From Lactiplantibacillus plantarum (GTDB taxonomy: Bacteria > Bacillota > Bacilli > Lactobacillales > Lactobacillaceae): a stretch of DNA of 64,000 nt. Each line of letters starts with the position of its first letter. The first letter of the stretch is position 1. The notes beneath the pieces are model-generated. The model was not told the DNA's origin. It did not search any database and saw only the letters and a program-made list of their open reading frames with translations. Positions 53,534-61,901 of the stretch are shown one piece after another. The stretch is taken from contig NZ_CP039121.1 of the NCBI RefSeq assembly GCF_014131735.1, positions 620,001 through 684,000 of the forward strand. Direction: 5' to 3'. A program made the position numbers and the translations under genes.

Positions 53534-53944
53534 TTAAATCAGTTTCCCTGCACAGTGATCTAATTCGTGTTGAATAATTTGTGCTGTGAAGTCGTTGAAT
53601 CGTTGTTGTTGCGGTTTAAAGTGTTGATCTTTATATTTCACCGTGATTTGGTGATAGCGGCTAGTCGGACGTTCACCAGGTAAGGACAGGCAGCCTTCCT
53701 TAGTCTCGTAAGTGCCGTGATGATCAATGATCTTCGGATTGATCATTGCAATTGCAAAGGGACCGAGTTGCACGACAATAATTTGTTTGTTGACCCCAAT
53801 CATATTCGCGGCCATTCCAACGCAATTATCGGTGTGTGCGGCGAGGGTATCCAGTAAATCAGTCAAGACTTGAGTGTCTGCAGGGGTTGCTAAGTCAGCA
53901 GGGACACTAAGCGCGGCGGGATCATGCACAATTGGTCGAATCAT
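53534..53944 (-). CDS. Peptide deformylase-like protein with altered motif 1
   Basis: A 136-residue protein of the peptide deformylase fold. Motif 2 EGCLS and motif 3 HELDH (both metal sites) are intact. Motif 1 reads GMAANMIG where active enzymes have GxAAxQ, so the catalytic Gln is replaced by Met. It is also shorter than standard deformylases (about 160-190). It may be a paralogue with reduced or changed activity. GGAGGAAC supports ATG 53944. Single gene. Confidence 0.85.
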   Translation of the reverse strand: MIRPIVHDPAALSVPADLATPADTQVLTDLLDTLAAHTDNCVGMAANMIGVNKQIIVVQLGPFAIAMINPKIIDHHGTYETKEGCLSLPGERPTSRYHQITVKYKDQHFKPQQQRFNDFTAQIIQHELDHCAGKLI

Positions 53945-54030
53945 TTGATGTTCCTCCATTGATTAGTCATATTAATTTAATTATAGAGAGCACGGTTGAC
54001 AGAAGCAAGCCGTTCGCTAGTTGTCAGGCC

Positions 54031-54078
54031 CTAAAAAACACACCACACTCACACAAGTCAACGTGCAAATGTGGTGTG
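54031..54078 (-). terminator. Terminator of the lipoprotein gene
   Basis: CACACCACA and TGTGGTGTG flank a loop; on the minus strand the T run follows, just after the stop at 54087. Confidence 0.75.
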
Positions 54079-54086
54079 GCCTTCAA

Positions 54087-54560
54087 TTAGTACGACAATT
54101 TAAATGTTGGCGTTAAGGTGCCCGCCTTTAAGGCGTCATTAGTTGTGGTGGGAACCTGGTTGTGTTCAGGCTGCCAATTTGGATCTTTAATCAGTGCGAT
54201 ATTAGTCCCTTGATAATTCATGGTCATTTGATTAGCGTCGTTGAGGGTCAGTTTTGCAACATTGTGATCGATTGTGAACGTGGCACGTGTATCACTTAAC
54301 GTTAACGTTGCGCGACTACGAATGGGCGTATGTCCGCGTCGGAACCAAGCAACTTGATGATTGGTACTGAGGTACAGACTCATTGCTGGTCTAGCGCTGA
54401 CCCAGCGACCTAAGAAATCCCGAGTCGTGACTGAGCGAACGGCGCTGACTTTTGATGTTGCTGGTTGAACGGTGGGCGTTTGTGTGTCAGTGGCAGAATG
54501 GCATCCTGTCAGTAGCCCTGTCAACAACAAGCCAACGATTATTCCCCTGCTTTTTTGCAT
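54087..54560 (-). CDS. Small lipoprotein, 157 residues
   Basis: A signal peptide ends with LLTGC (Cys20), followed by a Thr/Pro-rich linker. The mature part is a beta-rich domain (FLGRWVSARPAMSLYLS begins it) like small lipocalin-type or DUF-class lipoproteins. Not recognised further. GGAGGAG supports ATG 54560. Confidence 0.7.
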   Translation of the reverse strand: MQKSRGIIVGLLLTGLLTGCHSATDTQTPTVQPATSKVSAVRSVTTRDFLGRWVSARPAMSLYLSTNHQVAWFRRGHTPIRSRATLTLSDTRATFTIDHNVAKLTLNDANQMTMNYQGTNIALIKDPNWQPEHNQVPTTTNDALKAGTLTPTFKLSY

Positions 54561-54929
54561 AATTATTCTCTCCTCCAATGTCCACATCCCTCAATGAGGA
54601 CTTAATTTCATTATAGCGAATCCGCCGCATGAGTTAAACAAAATAGTCATAAGTTAATCAGTTTACAACAACTTGGTTGTGTTCAGCTTAATTTTTAACG
54701 AATTAAAATTCGGTTTATGGCGTGTGAAAAATATTGAAAGCAAGCCGTATCAAGGTTGGTTCGGTAGTTAACGAGATTGATTAAATATTCTGATATTAGA
54801 TAAAAAACAGTATAAAAAATATTTTTTAAATATTCCAAAGACGCACTAACCGGACGATTAAAGCGATTTGGTGTACACAACTGAAGGTGACAGTTAATTT
54901 TGGCAATGGGCAAGTTAATGGAAATGAGC

Positions 54930-54974
54930 TACTATATATAGTATTGATTCAAACAGAACGCACTATCAATTGTA
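54930..54974 (+). promoter_or_regulatory. Two NrdR boxes upstream of nrdD
   Basis: TACTATATATAGTA (54930-54943) matches the NrdR consensus closely. CACTATCAATTGTA (54961-54974) is a weaker match exactly 31 bases downstream, the three-turn spacing known for NrdR pairs. The rest of 54561-54929 is AT-rich and holds no gene I can support. Confidence 0.65.
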
Positions 54975-55008
54975 TTCAATCAATGACTTTGAAAAGTGGG
55001 GAATTAAG

Positions 55009-57231
55009 ATGCTAACAACGACAACTAACGATATATTAGACCAATTACGGCCACTGACCGTCACAAAGCGGGGTGGCGCACAAACGAAATTTCATCCGTA
55101 TAAAATTGACTTTGTCTTACGACGGTTGTTAGCGACTGATGACGAGGTACGGGTCGTCAAGCAGGCCCTTGTTGCCCAGTATCAAGATGCTGACAACATT
55201 GATACTCGGGAGCTACGTAGTACCATGATGCAGATTTTGAATGCGCAAGGCCTGACCGCGGCAGCTAAGGCATATCAGGATTACTTTGAAGCTGAACAGC
55301 AGCGGTTTGCGGCAGCAACTAATGTTCAAGGACGGATTGAAAAGTTGTTTGAGCGCGATGCCAGCGTTGTGCATGAAAATGCAAATAAGGATAGTACGAT
55401 TTTTAACACGCAACGCGACTTAGAAGCCGGTGCTGCAAGTCGCGCCATGGGCTTGAAGATGCTACCAGATGTCGTGGCTAAGGCGCATCTGCGTGGCGAT
55501 ATCCATTGGCATGATCTCGATTATTCACCAGTCACGCCTGAAACGAACTGTTGCTTGATTGATTTTGACGGCATGTTCAAAAATGGGTATAAGATTGGGA
55601 ACGCCGAAGTTGCCTCACCCCGGTCGATTCAAACGGCCACAGCGCAAATGGCGCAGATCATTGCCAACGTGGCTTCATTACAGTATGGTGGCTGTTCCGC
55701 TAACCGGGTCGACCAATTATTGGCTCCCTATGCGGCAATCAACTATCAAAAACATATGACTGATGCGAAAAAGTGGGTCCCTGCTGATCAGCGGGAAGCT
55801 TATGCGAAAGCCAAAACTAAAAAAGATATCTATGACGCGATGCAAGCCCTTGAGTATGAAATCAATACGTTATATTCGTCACAGGGCCAGACGCCGTTTA
55901 CCACGGTCAATTTTGGTCTAGGAACTAGTTGGATTGAACGAGAAATTCAAAAGGCGATTCTCCAGATTCGAATCAAGGGACTCGGTAAGGAGCACCGAAC
56001 TGCGATTTTTCCTAAATTGATCTTCACGATGAAGCGGGGGTTAAATTTAAGTCCGAATGATCCCAATTATGATATTAAAATGCTCGCGATTGAGTGTTCG
56101 ACCAAGCGGATGTATCCCGACCTTTTAATGTATGACAAGATCAAGGCATTAACGGGGAGTTTTAAGACGCCGATGGGGTGCCGGTCCTTCTTACAAGGTT
56201 GGCGTGATGAAAATGGTGTCGAGGTAAACTCGGGCCGGATGAATTTGGGCGTGGTGACAGTCAACCTGCCACGAATCGCGTTAGCCGCACATGGGGACCA
56301 ACAGTTGTTCTGGGAAATCTTCGAGGAACGGATGGCGACTTGTCATGAAGCACTCGCGTACCGTATCGAACGAACGAAGGAAGCTAAGCCGGAAAATGCC
56401 CCACTCTTATACATGTATGGGGCGTTTGGTAAGCGGCTACCAGCAGGTGGTAATGTCGATGAGCTCTTCAAAAATCAGCGGGCGACTATTTCACTGGGAT
56501 ACATTGGAATTTATGAAGTCTGCACGACCTTCTTTGGTCCGAACTGGGAACAAGACGAGCACGCGTTAGCTTTTGCGGAGACCGTGGTGAAAGCGTTACG
56601 GGATAAGTGTGCGCAGTGGGCGGCTGAAAGTGGCTATCATTATAGTCTGTATTCAACGCCGGCTGAATCGTTGACGGATACGTTCTGTCGTGACGATATT
56701 GCGAAGTTTGGCCGGATCGCAGATATTACGGATAAGGAATATTACACGAATAGTTTTCATTATGATGTCCGTAAGCACCCGACGCCCTTCGATAAATTAA
56801 CTTTGGAGGAACGTTTTCCACAATATGCGTCAGGCGGCTTTATTCATTATTGTGAATATCCTAATTTGACTCAGAATCCTAAAGCCTTGGAGGCCGTCTG
56901 GGACTGGGGCTATGATCATGTCGGCTATTTGGGAACGAATACGTCGATCGACCAGTGTTTTAAGTGTGGGTTTAAGGGTGAGTTCAAGGCCACTGCCCGT
57001 GGGTTCGTCTGTCCAGAATGTGGCAATCACGACCCTAAATACTGTGATGTTGTTAAGCGGACGTGTGGGTATCTAGGTAACCCACAACAACGACCAATGG
57101 TACATGGTCGCCACGTTGAAATCGCGTCCCGTGCTAAAAATATGTCTCCGGAGATGATTAAGAATGCCGCGCGCTACGAAAGGACCAAACAATCCGATGC
57201 CCAAAGAATGGCTGGCAGAGGACTTAAGTGA
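55009..57231 (+). CDS. nrdD: Anaerobic (class III) ribonucleoside-triphosphate reductase
   Basis: A 740-residue class III reductase. An ATP-cone lies at about 15-105 (VTKRGGAQTKFHPYKIDFV in part). Active-site Cys residues are in ETNCCLIDFD and QYGGCSANRV. The C-terminal zinc site is CFKCG...CPEC, and the glycyl-radical loop KRTCGYLGN has Gly687. It makes deoxyribonucleotides without oxygen. GGGGAATTAAG supports ATG 55009. Overlaps nrdG by 35 bases. Confidence 0.95.
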   Translation: MLTTTTNDILDQLRPLTVTKRGGAQTKFHPYKIDFVLRRLLATDDEVRVVKQALVAQYQDADNIDTRELRSTMMQILNAQGLTAAAKAYQDYFEAEQQRFAAATNVQGRIEKLFERDASVVHENANKDSTIFNTQRDLEAGAASRAMGLKMLPDVVAKAHLRGDIHWHDLDYSPVTPETNCCLIDFDGMFKNGYKIGNAEVASPRSIQTATAQMAQIIANVASLQYGGCSANRVDQLLAPYAAINYQKHMTDAKKWVPADQREAYAKAKTKKDIYDAMQALEYEINTLYSSQGQTPFTTVNFGLGTSWIEREIQKAILQIRIKGLGKEHRTAIFPKLIFTMKRGLNLSPNDPNYDIKMLAIECSTKRMYPDLLMYDKIKALTGSFKTPMGCRSFLQGWRDENGVEVNSGRMNLGVVTVNLPRIALAAHGDQQLFWEIFEERMATCHEALAYRIERTKEAKPENAPLLYMYGAFGKRLPAGGNVDELFKNQRATISLGYIGIYEVCTTFFGPNWEQDEHALAFAETVVKALRDKCAQWAAESGYHYSLYSTPAESLTDTFCRDDIAKFGRIADITDKEYYTNSFHYDVRKHPTPFDKLTLEERFPQYASGGFIHYCEYPNLTQNPKALEAVWDWGYDHVGYLGTNTSIDQCFKCGFKGEFKATARGFVCPECGNHDPKYCDVVKRTCGYLGNPQQRPMVHGRHVEIASRAKNMSPEMIKNAARYERTKQSDAQRMAGRGLK

Positions 57232-57745
57232 ACAATATGTTGCTGATTATAAGGCATTTAACTTTGTTGATGGGGAAGGGGTCCGCTGTAGCTTGTACTT
57301 GAGCGGCTGCCCATTCCACTGTCCAGGCTGTTATAATGTGGCGGCACAAAATTTTCATTATGGACAACCGTATTCACAAGAATTGGAAGATCAGATTATT
57401 GAAGACCTTGGGCAAGATTATGTGCAAGGGTTGACGTTGCTAGGTGGTGAACCGTTTCTAAATACTCAAGTCGGCATTCGGATTTGTGAACGCATTCGCT
57501 CCGAATTTGGAAACACGAAGGATATTTGGTCGTGGTCAGGTTATACTTGGGAAGAATTGCAACAAGACTCTGAGGATAAACTGAAGATGCTATCATTAAT
57601 TGATATCTTGGTAGATGGGCGCTTTTTACAAGATAAGATGGATCTCTCGCTACAATTTCGGGGGAGTTCCAATCAACGTATTATCGACGTTCCTAAGTCG
57701 CTAACAGCTGGTAAAGTCGTCATCTGGGATAAGTTGGTTAAGTGA
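57197..57745 (+). CDS. nrdG: Anaerobic ribonucleotide reductase activase (radical SAM)
   Basis: A 182-residue radical SAM enzyme. CPFHCPGC is the CxxxCxxC cluster motif, and LTLLGGEPFLN the SAM-binding GGE motif. It generates the glycyl radical on NrdD. GAAAGGA supports ATG 57197, inside the end of nrdD; an earlier ATG at 57164 would add eleven residues. Co-transcribed with nrdD. Confidence 0.95.
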   Translation: MPKEWLAEDLSEQYVADYKAFNFVDGEGVRCSLYLSGCPFHCPGCYNVAAQNFHYGQPYSQELEDQIIEDLGQDYVQGLTLLGGEPFLNTQVGIRICERIRSEFGNTKDIWSWSGYTWEELQQDSEDKLKMLSLIDILVDGRFLQDKMDLSLQFRGSSNQRIIDVPKSLTAGKVVIWDKLVK

Positions 57746-57756
57746 AATTAAGACTG

Positions 57757-57798
57757 GTAAAAAGAGCGTTATGACGAGGTCGTCACGACGTTCTTTTT
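57757..57798 (+). terminator. Terminator of nrdDG
   Basis: AAAAAGAGCGT...TGACG pairs with CGTCA...ACGTTCTTTTTT. Confidence 0.85.
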
Positions 57799-57955
57799 TG
57801 TTACGGTCAATATAACGGTTACATATAACCCTTAATAATTTTTTTAATTAAAGTCTGTAACTATGTCTCGATATTTTAGTTAAAAGCGGTTATACTTTAC
57901 AGGAGTTGTCAATTTATATTGACATAAAGAAATCATTAAAAGCGAGGCTTCATGA

Positions 57956-58636
57956 ATGTATCGTTTTTTTGTTCAACCCCAAGTTGATCACAGCCATCGA
58001 GCTGTTTTTGGTTATGAATTACTGTTACGTAAAGAGATGAATGGTCACTGGGCCGTTCCGAAGTCGTTCACTGAATTATCATTAGATAAACAAGCTGAAT
58101 TATTAGAACAACTTGCTAGTCAATTGCAGACGAAAGCGACTAATCAGGTGTTAGCCCTTAATTTAAACCGGCAACAAGCTGAGGACGACCTGATGTTAGG
58201 GACGATCATTTACCTAAAAAAAAGGTTGAATCCGGCCGCGCTGACGATTGAGTTGACAGAATGTCCTTCATTAAACGAGATTCAAAAATATAGTCTCTTT
58301 TTCCACCAACATGATATTAAATTAAGCATTGATGACGTGGGGACGGGCTCGAACACGTTTGAGAATATTCGCCACGCACTACCGTTTGTTGATCAAATCA
58401 AGTTTGCGATGCAAAACTTACGGATGAGTGGGCAAGCGGAGCGCATTCCTCATGAATTAGCATTTTGGCGTGATATTGCTCAGTCTTACCATCTGGAATT
58501 TATTCTGGAAGGTGTCGAAGACCAGGGTGATCAAAAGATGGCTGAACAACAAGGTATTGAATGGCACCAGGGTTACTATTATGGGAAACCGCGGTTAGTC
58601 GATGATGGTCGGCAATTGGTCAACGGCGGATGCTGA
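57956..58636 (+). CDS. EAL-domain c-di-GMP phosphodiesterase
   Basis: A 226-residue stand-alone EAL domain. The EAL motif is YELLLR. LNLNRQQ, ELTE, IDDVGTGSN, QIKF, LEGVE and HQGYYYGKP supply the expected metal and substrate residues (Asn, Glu, Asp-Asp, Lys, Glu, Gln). The enzyme is thus probably active and hydrolyses c-di-GMP to pGpG. GCGAGG precedes the ATG. It lies 15 bases upstream of a diguanylate cyclase gene. Confidence 0.9.
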   Translation: MYRFFVQPQVDHSHRAVFGYELLLRKEMNGHWAVPKSFTELSLDKQAELLEQLASQLQTKATNQVLALNLNRQQAEDDLMLGTIIYLKKRLNPAALTIELTECPSLNEIQKYSLFFHQHDIKLSIDDVGTGSNTFENIRHALPFVDQIKFAMQNLRMSGQAERIPHELAFWRDIAQSYHLEFILEGVEDQGDQKMAEQQGIEWHQGYYYGKPRLVDDGRQLVNGGC

Positions 58637-58651
58637 GAAAGGATCCTTACG

Positions 58652-59782
58652 ATGACATGGTCTAATTGGCGAATTTCGCCGTTCGTAACGAGTATTTTCT
58701 TTATATTAGGTGTTCTAACACTTTACTGGGTCCTCTTTAATTGGATTACGACGTGGTTTCATGCCCGTCACATTAACATTGACGATGATACCGTCAATGC
58801 TTGGCACGGTGTGATTTACATGTTGGTCTTTGTGTTTGTCATGCAACTGTCGGTCGTCGGTAAAGCAGATAGTTGGGAGTTTGTTAACTTTCACTTGATT
58901 GCCGTCGTGTTCTGCTCGTTTTTTTTGAATATTCGAATGCCGTATTATTCATTGTTACCTGTGGTCATAGTGTACATGGTTTTCGACCAGTCGATTTTTT
59001 ACTGGGAATCGTGGAGTTACGCCGTCGTGTTCGTGCTATTTTTCTGGAGCATGAATTATCTACGGCTGTGGGTACCTAAGCATCGGTATCCTTGGCTATA
59101 TTACTATGGCGCGGTCGCTTTTTACGGCGGAATCTTGTGGGGCCTGATCAAGCTTAAATATTCGCTGGATTGGGACAATACTTTACAAGAATATGGCTAC
59201 TTAATGATTTTTGCAGGATTATTGTACGCCTACGTTAATATGCTGACCCAAGATAGTGAGATTAAATTACGGTTGGCCCAGTTTGCGAGTCACGACGCTT
59301 TGACTGAGACTGAGAACTTTGCCGCTTACACGGAACATATCAAATATTTATTCGATGATAGTGCCAAGAACAATCTCAACTTATCGATGATGATGTTCGA
59401 TATTGATCACTTTAAGCACGTTAATGACACGTACGGGCACCTTGCAGGGGACCGCGTTTTGCAAGAAGTTGCCGCCACGGTCACAACGGTCTTGGCCGCC
59501 AATGACGAGAAGGTCAAGCTGTATCGCACCGGTGGTGAAGAATTCAATGTCCTGTTTCCCGGTTATGATCTGGCTAGTACCAAAGTGATTGTCCGTCAGG
59601 TCTTTGAAGCAGTCAATCATCTCGTTGTTAAGTATGAAGACGAGGAAATCAATGTGTCGATTTCGGTTGGTGTCTCGACACTGCATCAAGCCGATGGTAG
59701 TCCGATTGATTTGTACAACCGTGTTGATCAGAACCTCTATTTTTCAAAGCGGCACGGGCGGATGCGTGTTACGGTTGAATAG
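58652..59782 (+). CDS. Membrane-bound GGDEF diguanylate cyclase
   Basis: A 376-residue protein. The N-terminal 205 residues hold six or seven membrane helices (a sensor of the 5TM/7TM type). The C-terminal GGDEF domain has DIDHFKHVNDTYGHLAGD (metal and base contacts) and the active site RTGGEEF. The inhibitory I-site RxxD that usually precedes it is missing (the positions hold Asp and Val). It should make c-di-GMP in response to a membrane signal. Paired with the EAL gene upstream. Confidence 0.9.
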   Translation: MTWSNWRISPFVTSIFFILGVLTLYWVLFNWITTWFHARHINIDDDTVNAWHGVIYMLVFVFVMQLSVVGKADSWEFVNFHLIAVVFCSFFLNIRMPYYSLLPVVIVYMVFDQSIFYWESWSYAVVFVLFFWSMNYLRLWVPKHRYPWLYYYGAVAFYGGILWGLIKLKYSLDWDNTLQEYGYLMIFAGLLYAYVNMLTQDSEIKLRLAQFASHDALTETENFAAYTEHIKYLFDDSAKNNLNLSMMMFDIDHFKHVNDTYGHLAGDRVLQEVAATVTTVLAANDEKVKLYRTGGEEFNVLFPGYDLASTKVIVRQVFEAVNHLVVKYEDEEINVSISVGVSTLHQADGSPIDLYNRVDQNLYFSKRHGRMRVTVE

Positions 59783-59817
59783 TGGCTGAGATTAAAAATA
59801 AATAACGTTGACTTGTT

Positions 59818-59852
59818 GAGCTCCCGGAATAAAAGCCGGAAGCTCTTTTTTG
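59818..59852 (+). terminator. Terminator of the EAL-GGDEF operon
   Basis: GAGCTCCCGG pairs with CCGGAAGCTC and is followed by T residues. Confidence 0.85.
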
Positions 59853-60226
59853 CTCGCAATCGGTCTGACTGAAATTGTAGGCCTAACCGTCATTGCCTGA
59901 TTGACGTATTGGGGAAACATGATGTCAAATCTACAAGATTGCTTGAGTGCGACATTGGGGTTATGGTGGCCAATTTCAGCTATTTAGTAGCATCGTTCGT
60001 TAATTGAGTTTACGAATTAACGCTAACAGATGTAAACCTTAATCGAAACCGTTAATTATGCTGGCATTCTAGTTTAATTATGGTATGGTTTATGTTGTAA
60101 AGATAACAGTCAATGACTTAAACTAATTGACTTACATATTAAAGAAAACAAGTTTTTTACGTTACGTTTGTTAAGGTTATTTAAATACGAATGGTTGCCA
60201 ATTTATAAAGTAAGGAAGTGAGAAGT
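59853..60226. other. Intergenic region before the EIIA-like gene
   Basis: AT-rich, with possible promoter elements near 60080-60130. A 22-codon frame at 59919 (with Trp-Trp) follows GGGGAAAC but has no attenuator downstream, so I do not call it. Confidence 0.3.
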
Positions 60227-60760
60227 GTGCCAGTGGTCATTAGCTCATTAATTCCCGTAGTTGCGCCGGTTAAACGCCAAGTGATCAATGTGACGACCCT
60301 TGCAAATACGGTTCACTTATATGGGTTACTAGGATTTAAGCAGCAAATTATACCGGCAACGGATCAAATTGTTGCGCCCTTTGCTGGGGTTATCACAGCC
60401 GTGGCAGCCAATCAACGGTTAATTGGCTTTCGAGCGGCCAACGGTCTGGTGGGCTGGCTACGGATTGGTCAATTAACCAGTGCTTTGGAATCGCCTACAT
60501 TTAAGTTCAACGTTAAACCGGGTGACTGGGTGGTTGCTGGGCAGATGTTGGTTGAAGTGATTTCACTACTGACACAACGGCTCCAACCAGTTAAAACGAC
60601 GGTGGTATTGACGATTAGACATGCGGTTGTTCGTGCTCGAGAACGGTTGCTGGCAGCAAGTAATCAAGTCGATCCGATGGGAACTGTTATCTCAGGTATT
60701 ACGACCAGTATGGCTGGTAATCATCGGGTCGCAACGATCGGGCCACCCCAAGGTAATTAA
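60227..60760 (+). CDS. EIIA-Glc-like protein lacking the phosphorylation site
   Basis: A 177-residue protein of the glucose-EIIA fold. IVAPFAGVITAV and FNVKPGDWVVAGQMLVEV are recognisable EIIA beta-strand segments. The phosphorylation strand, normally HxGIDT after G-x-E-x-L, here reads WLRIGQLTS, with no His. It therefore cannot take part in PTS phosphotransfer and may be a regulatory or decayed relative. A C-terminal tail of about 50 residues is unusual. GTG 60227 follows AAGGAAGTGAG. Confidence 0.6.
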   Translation: MPVVISSLIPVVAPVKRQVINVTTLANTVHLYGLLGFKQQIIPATDQIVAPFAGVITAVAANQRLIGFRAANGLVGWLRIGQLTSALESPTFKFNVKPGDWVVAGQMLVEVISLLTQRLQPVKTTVVLTIRHAVVRARERLLAASNQVDPMGTVISGITTSMAGNHRVATIGPPQGN

Positions 60761-60780
60761 TTGTTTGACAATAAGCAATC

Positions 60781-60950
60781 GACGTCCTAGATACGGGGTG
60801 TGTCTAGACGTCACGCTTCGACGCAGCCCATTGAATGGGCAGTAGTGGCTGAGGTGTGCGTTTTAATAACGCAGTTAGGGGCAGTGCTGGACGCATGAAC
60901 AGTACTGGTTCACAAGGTCGCCGTACTAGGAGGTACGACGTCGCTGATGT
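60781..60950. other. Array of small hairpins, possible non-coding RNA
   Basis: Five short stem-loops occur in a row: GACGTCCTAGA/TCTAGACGTC (60781-60812), GCCCATTGAATGGGC (60826-60840), TGCGTT/AACGCA (60857-60873), GAAC/GTTC (60897-60911) and CGTAC/GTACG (near 60921-60938). No open frame of note covers them and no T run ends them. The remaining 60951-61272 shows no further features. Confidence 0.4.
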
Positions 60951-61272
60951 TATAAGGTATTAAGATTAAGTAGTTGTGGGTAGCAGTAATTGGTCAGCGA
61001 TTAAGTTTTGGCAGACTTATAAGCACAACTGCTATCACGGGTACGATTAATTGGGTGCTAACGTAAGTATGGTTACCTAGTTAATTAAGTTTCGTCGGTC
61101 AAAGGTTAGGCCGGTATTACCGAGATGGTTGTGGGGGTATAACTACTTCGGCGATCGTTTGATGTCGTGTTATGTTCAAGATAGGTCAATTATTTGGTTT
61201 AAGAACGGATCACTTGCTTTTACTTGGCAGTCCAGTTTATCATGACGGTAAATTGTGAAGGAGTGATTCGGC

Positions 61273-61515
61273 ATGAATTCAGCGACATTTAATCAAACTG
61301 AATTAGCAAAATATAATGGTCAGGATGGTCAACCCGCATACGTGGCGGTTGATGGTGTCGTTTATGATGTAACGGGGGTTGCAGCATGGGCTGGCGGTAA
61401 GCATCATGGTAATCTTGCGGGGCAAGAATTAACTGCAGTCATCGACACCAAATCACCACATGGACGTAAAGTGTTAACGGGACTGACCGTCGTTGGTCAA
61501 TACGTGACTAATTAA
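61273..61515 (+). CDS. Cytochrome b5-like heme/steroid-binding domain protein
   Basis: An 80-residue stand-alone cytochrome b5-fold protein (COG4892 type). VAVDGVVYDVTGVAAWAGG is the core opening, then KHHGNLAGQELT and SPHGRKVL, where the His residues are candidate heme ligands. It may bind heme or another hydrophobic ligand in the cytosol. AGGAGTG precedes the ATG. Own terminator. Confidence 0.85.
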   Translation: MNSATFNQTELAKYNGQDGQPAYVAVDGVVYDVTGVAAWAGGKHHGNLAGQELTAVIDTKSPHGRKVLTGLTVVGQYVTN

Positions 61516-61522
61516 ATTATTG

Positions 61523-61553
61523 AAGACTGGTTGATTGTGACCAGTCTTTTTTT
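61523..61553 (+). terminator. Terminator of the cytochrome b5-like gene
   Basis: AAGACTGGT and ACCAGTCTT flank seven bases, followed by TTTTT. Confidence 0.85.
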
Positions 61554-61773
61554 GTGTGGATAGGCGGCTGTTGTGATTGCTTAAACGAGCTTTCACACCA
61601 AAATTTTTCGTACTGCGAGGCAAGTATTGACCAATTTTAGGCGGCTGTTTGTGGGTTTGAGACATTGTGTAAAATAAGTGCGTGATGATAATCGATATTC
61701 CAAGTAAACGAATAGATAACAAAAATACTAACTTATGATTAGTTAAGACCTGTAATGGTTGCTGGCACGTCTA

Positions 61774-61802
61774 TTGACAGTCATCCACTGTTTATATAAC
61801 AA
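61774..61802 (+). promoter_or_regulatory. Promoter of the large surface protein
   Basis: TTGACA (61774-61779), 17 bases, TAACAA (61797-61802). A 13-codon frame at about 61838 between it and the gene has no known role. The rest of 61554-61901 holds nothing I can support. Confidence 0.5.
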
Positions 61803-61901
61803 TACAAAATAAATTATATAAAGAGTTGAATGTTGTATGAAAAAGCGTGAAAATAGAATTGAATTAAAGGAAAGTTAATAAACTATATTTTAGGTGGGTA
61901 A

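Noticed and set aside
54695..54913. Minus-strand frame of 72 codons upstream of nrdD
   Set aside because: No ribosome binding site and the region is AT-rich intergenic sequence before the NrdR boxes.
59919..59987. 22-codon frame with Trp-Trp behind GGGGAAAC, as a possible Trp leader peptide
   Set aside because: No terminator or competing hairpins follow, and the downstream gene has no link to tryptophan.
61474..61722. Minus-strand frame over the cytochrome b5 terminator
   Set aside because: Crosses an intrinsic terminator and the end of a well supported gene; no ribosome binding site.
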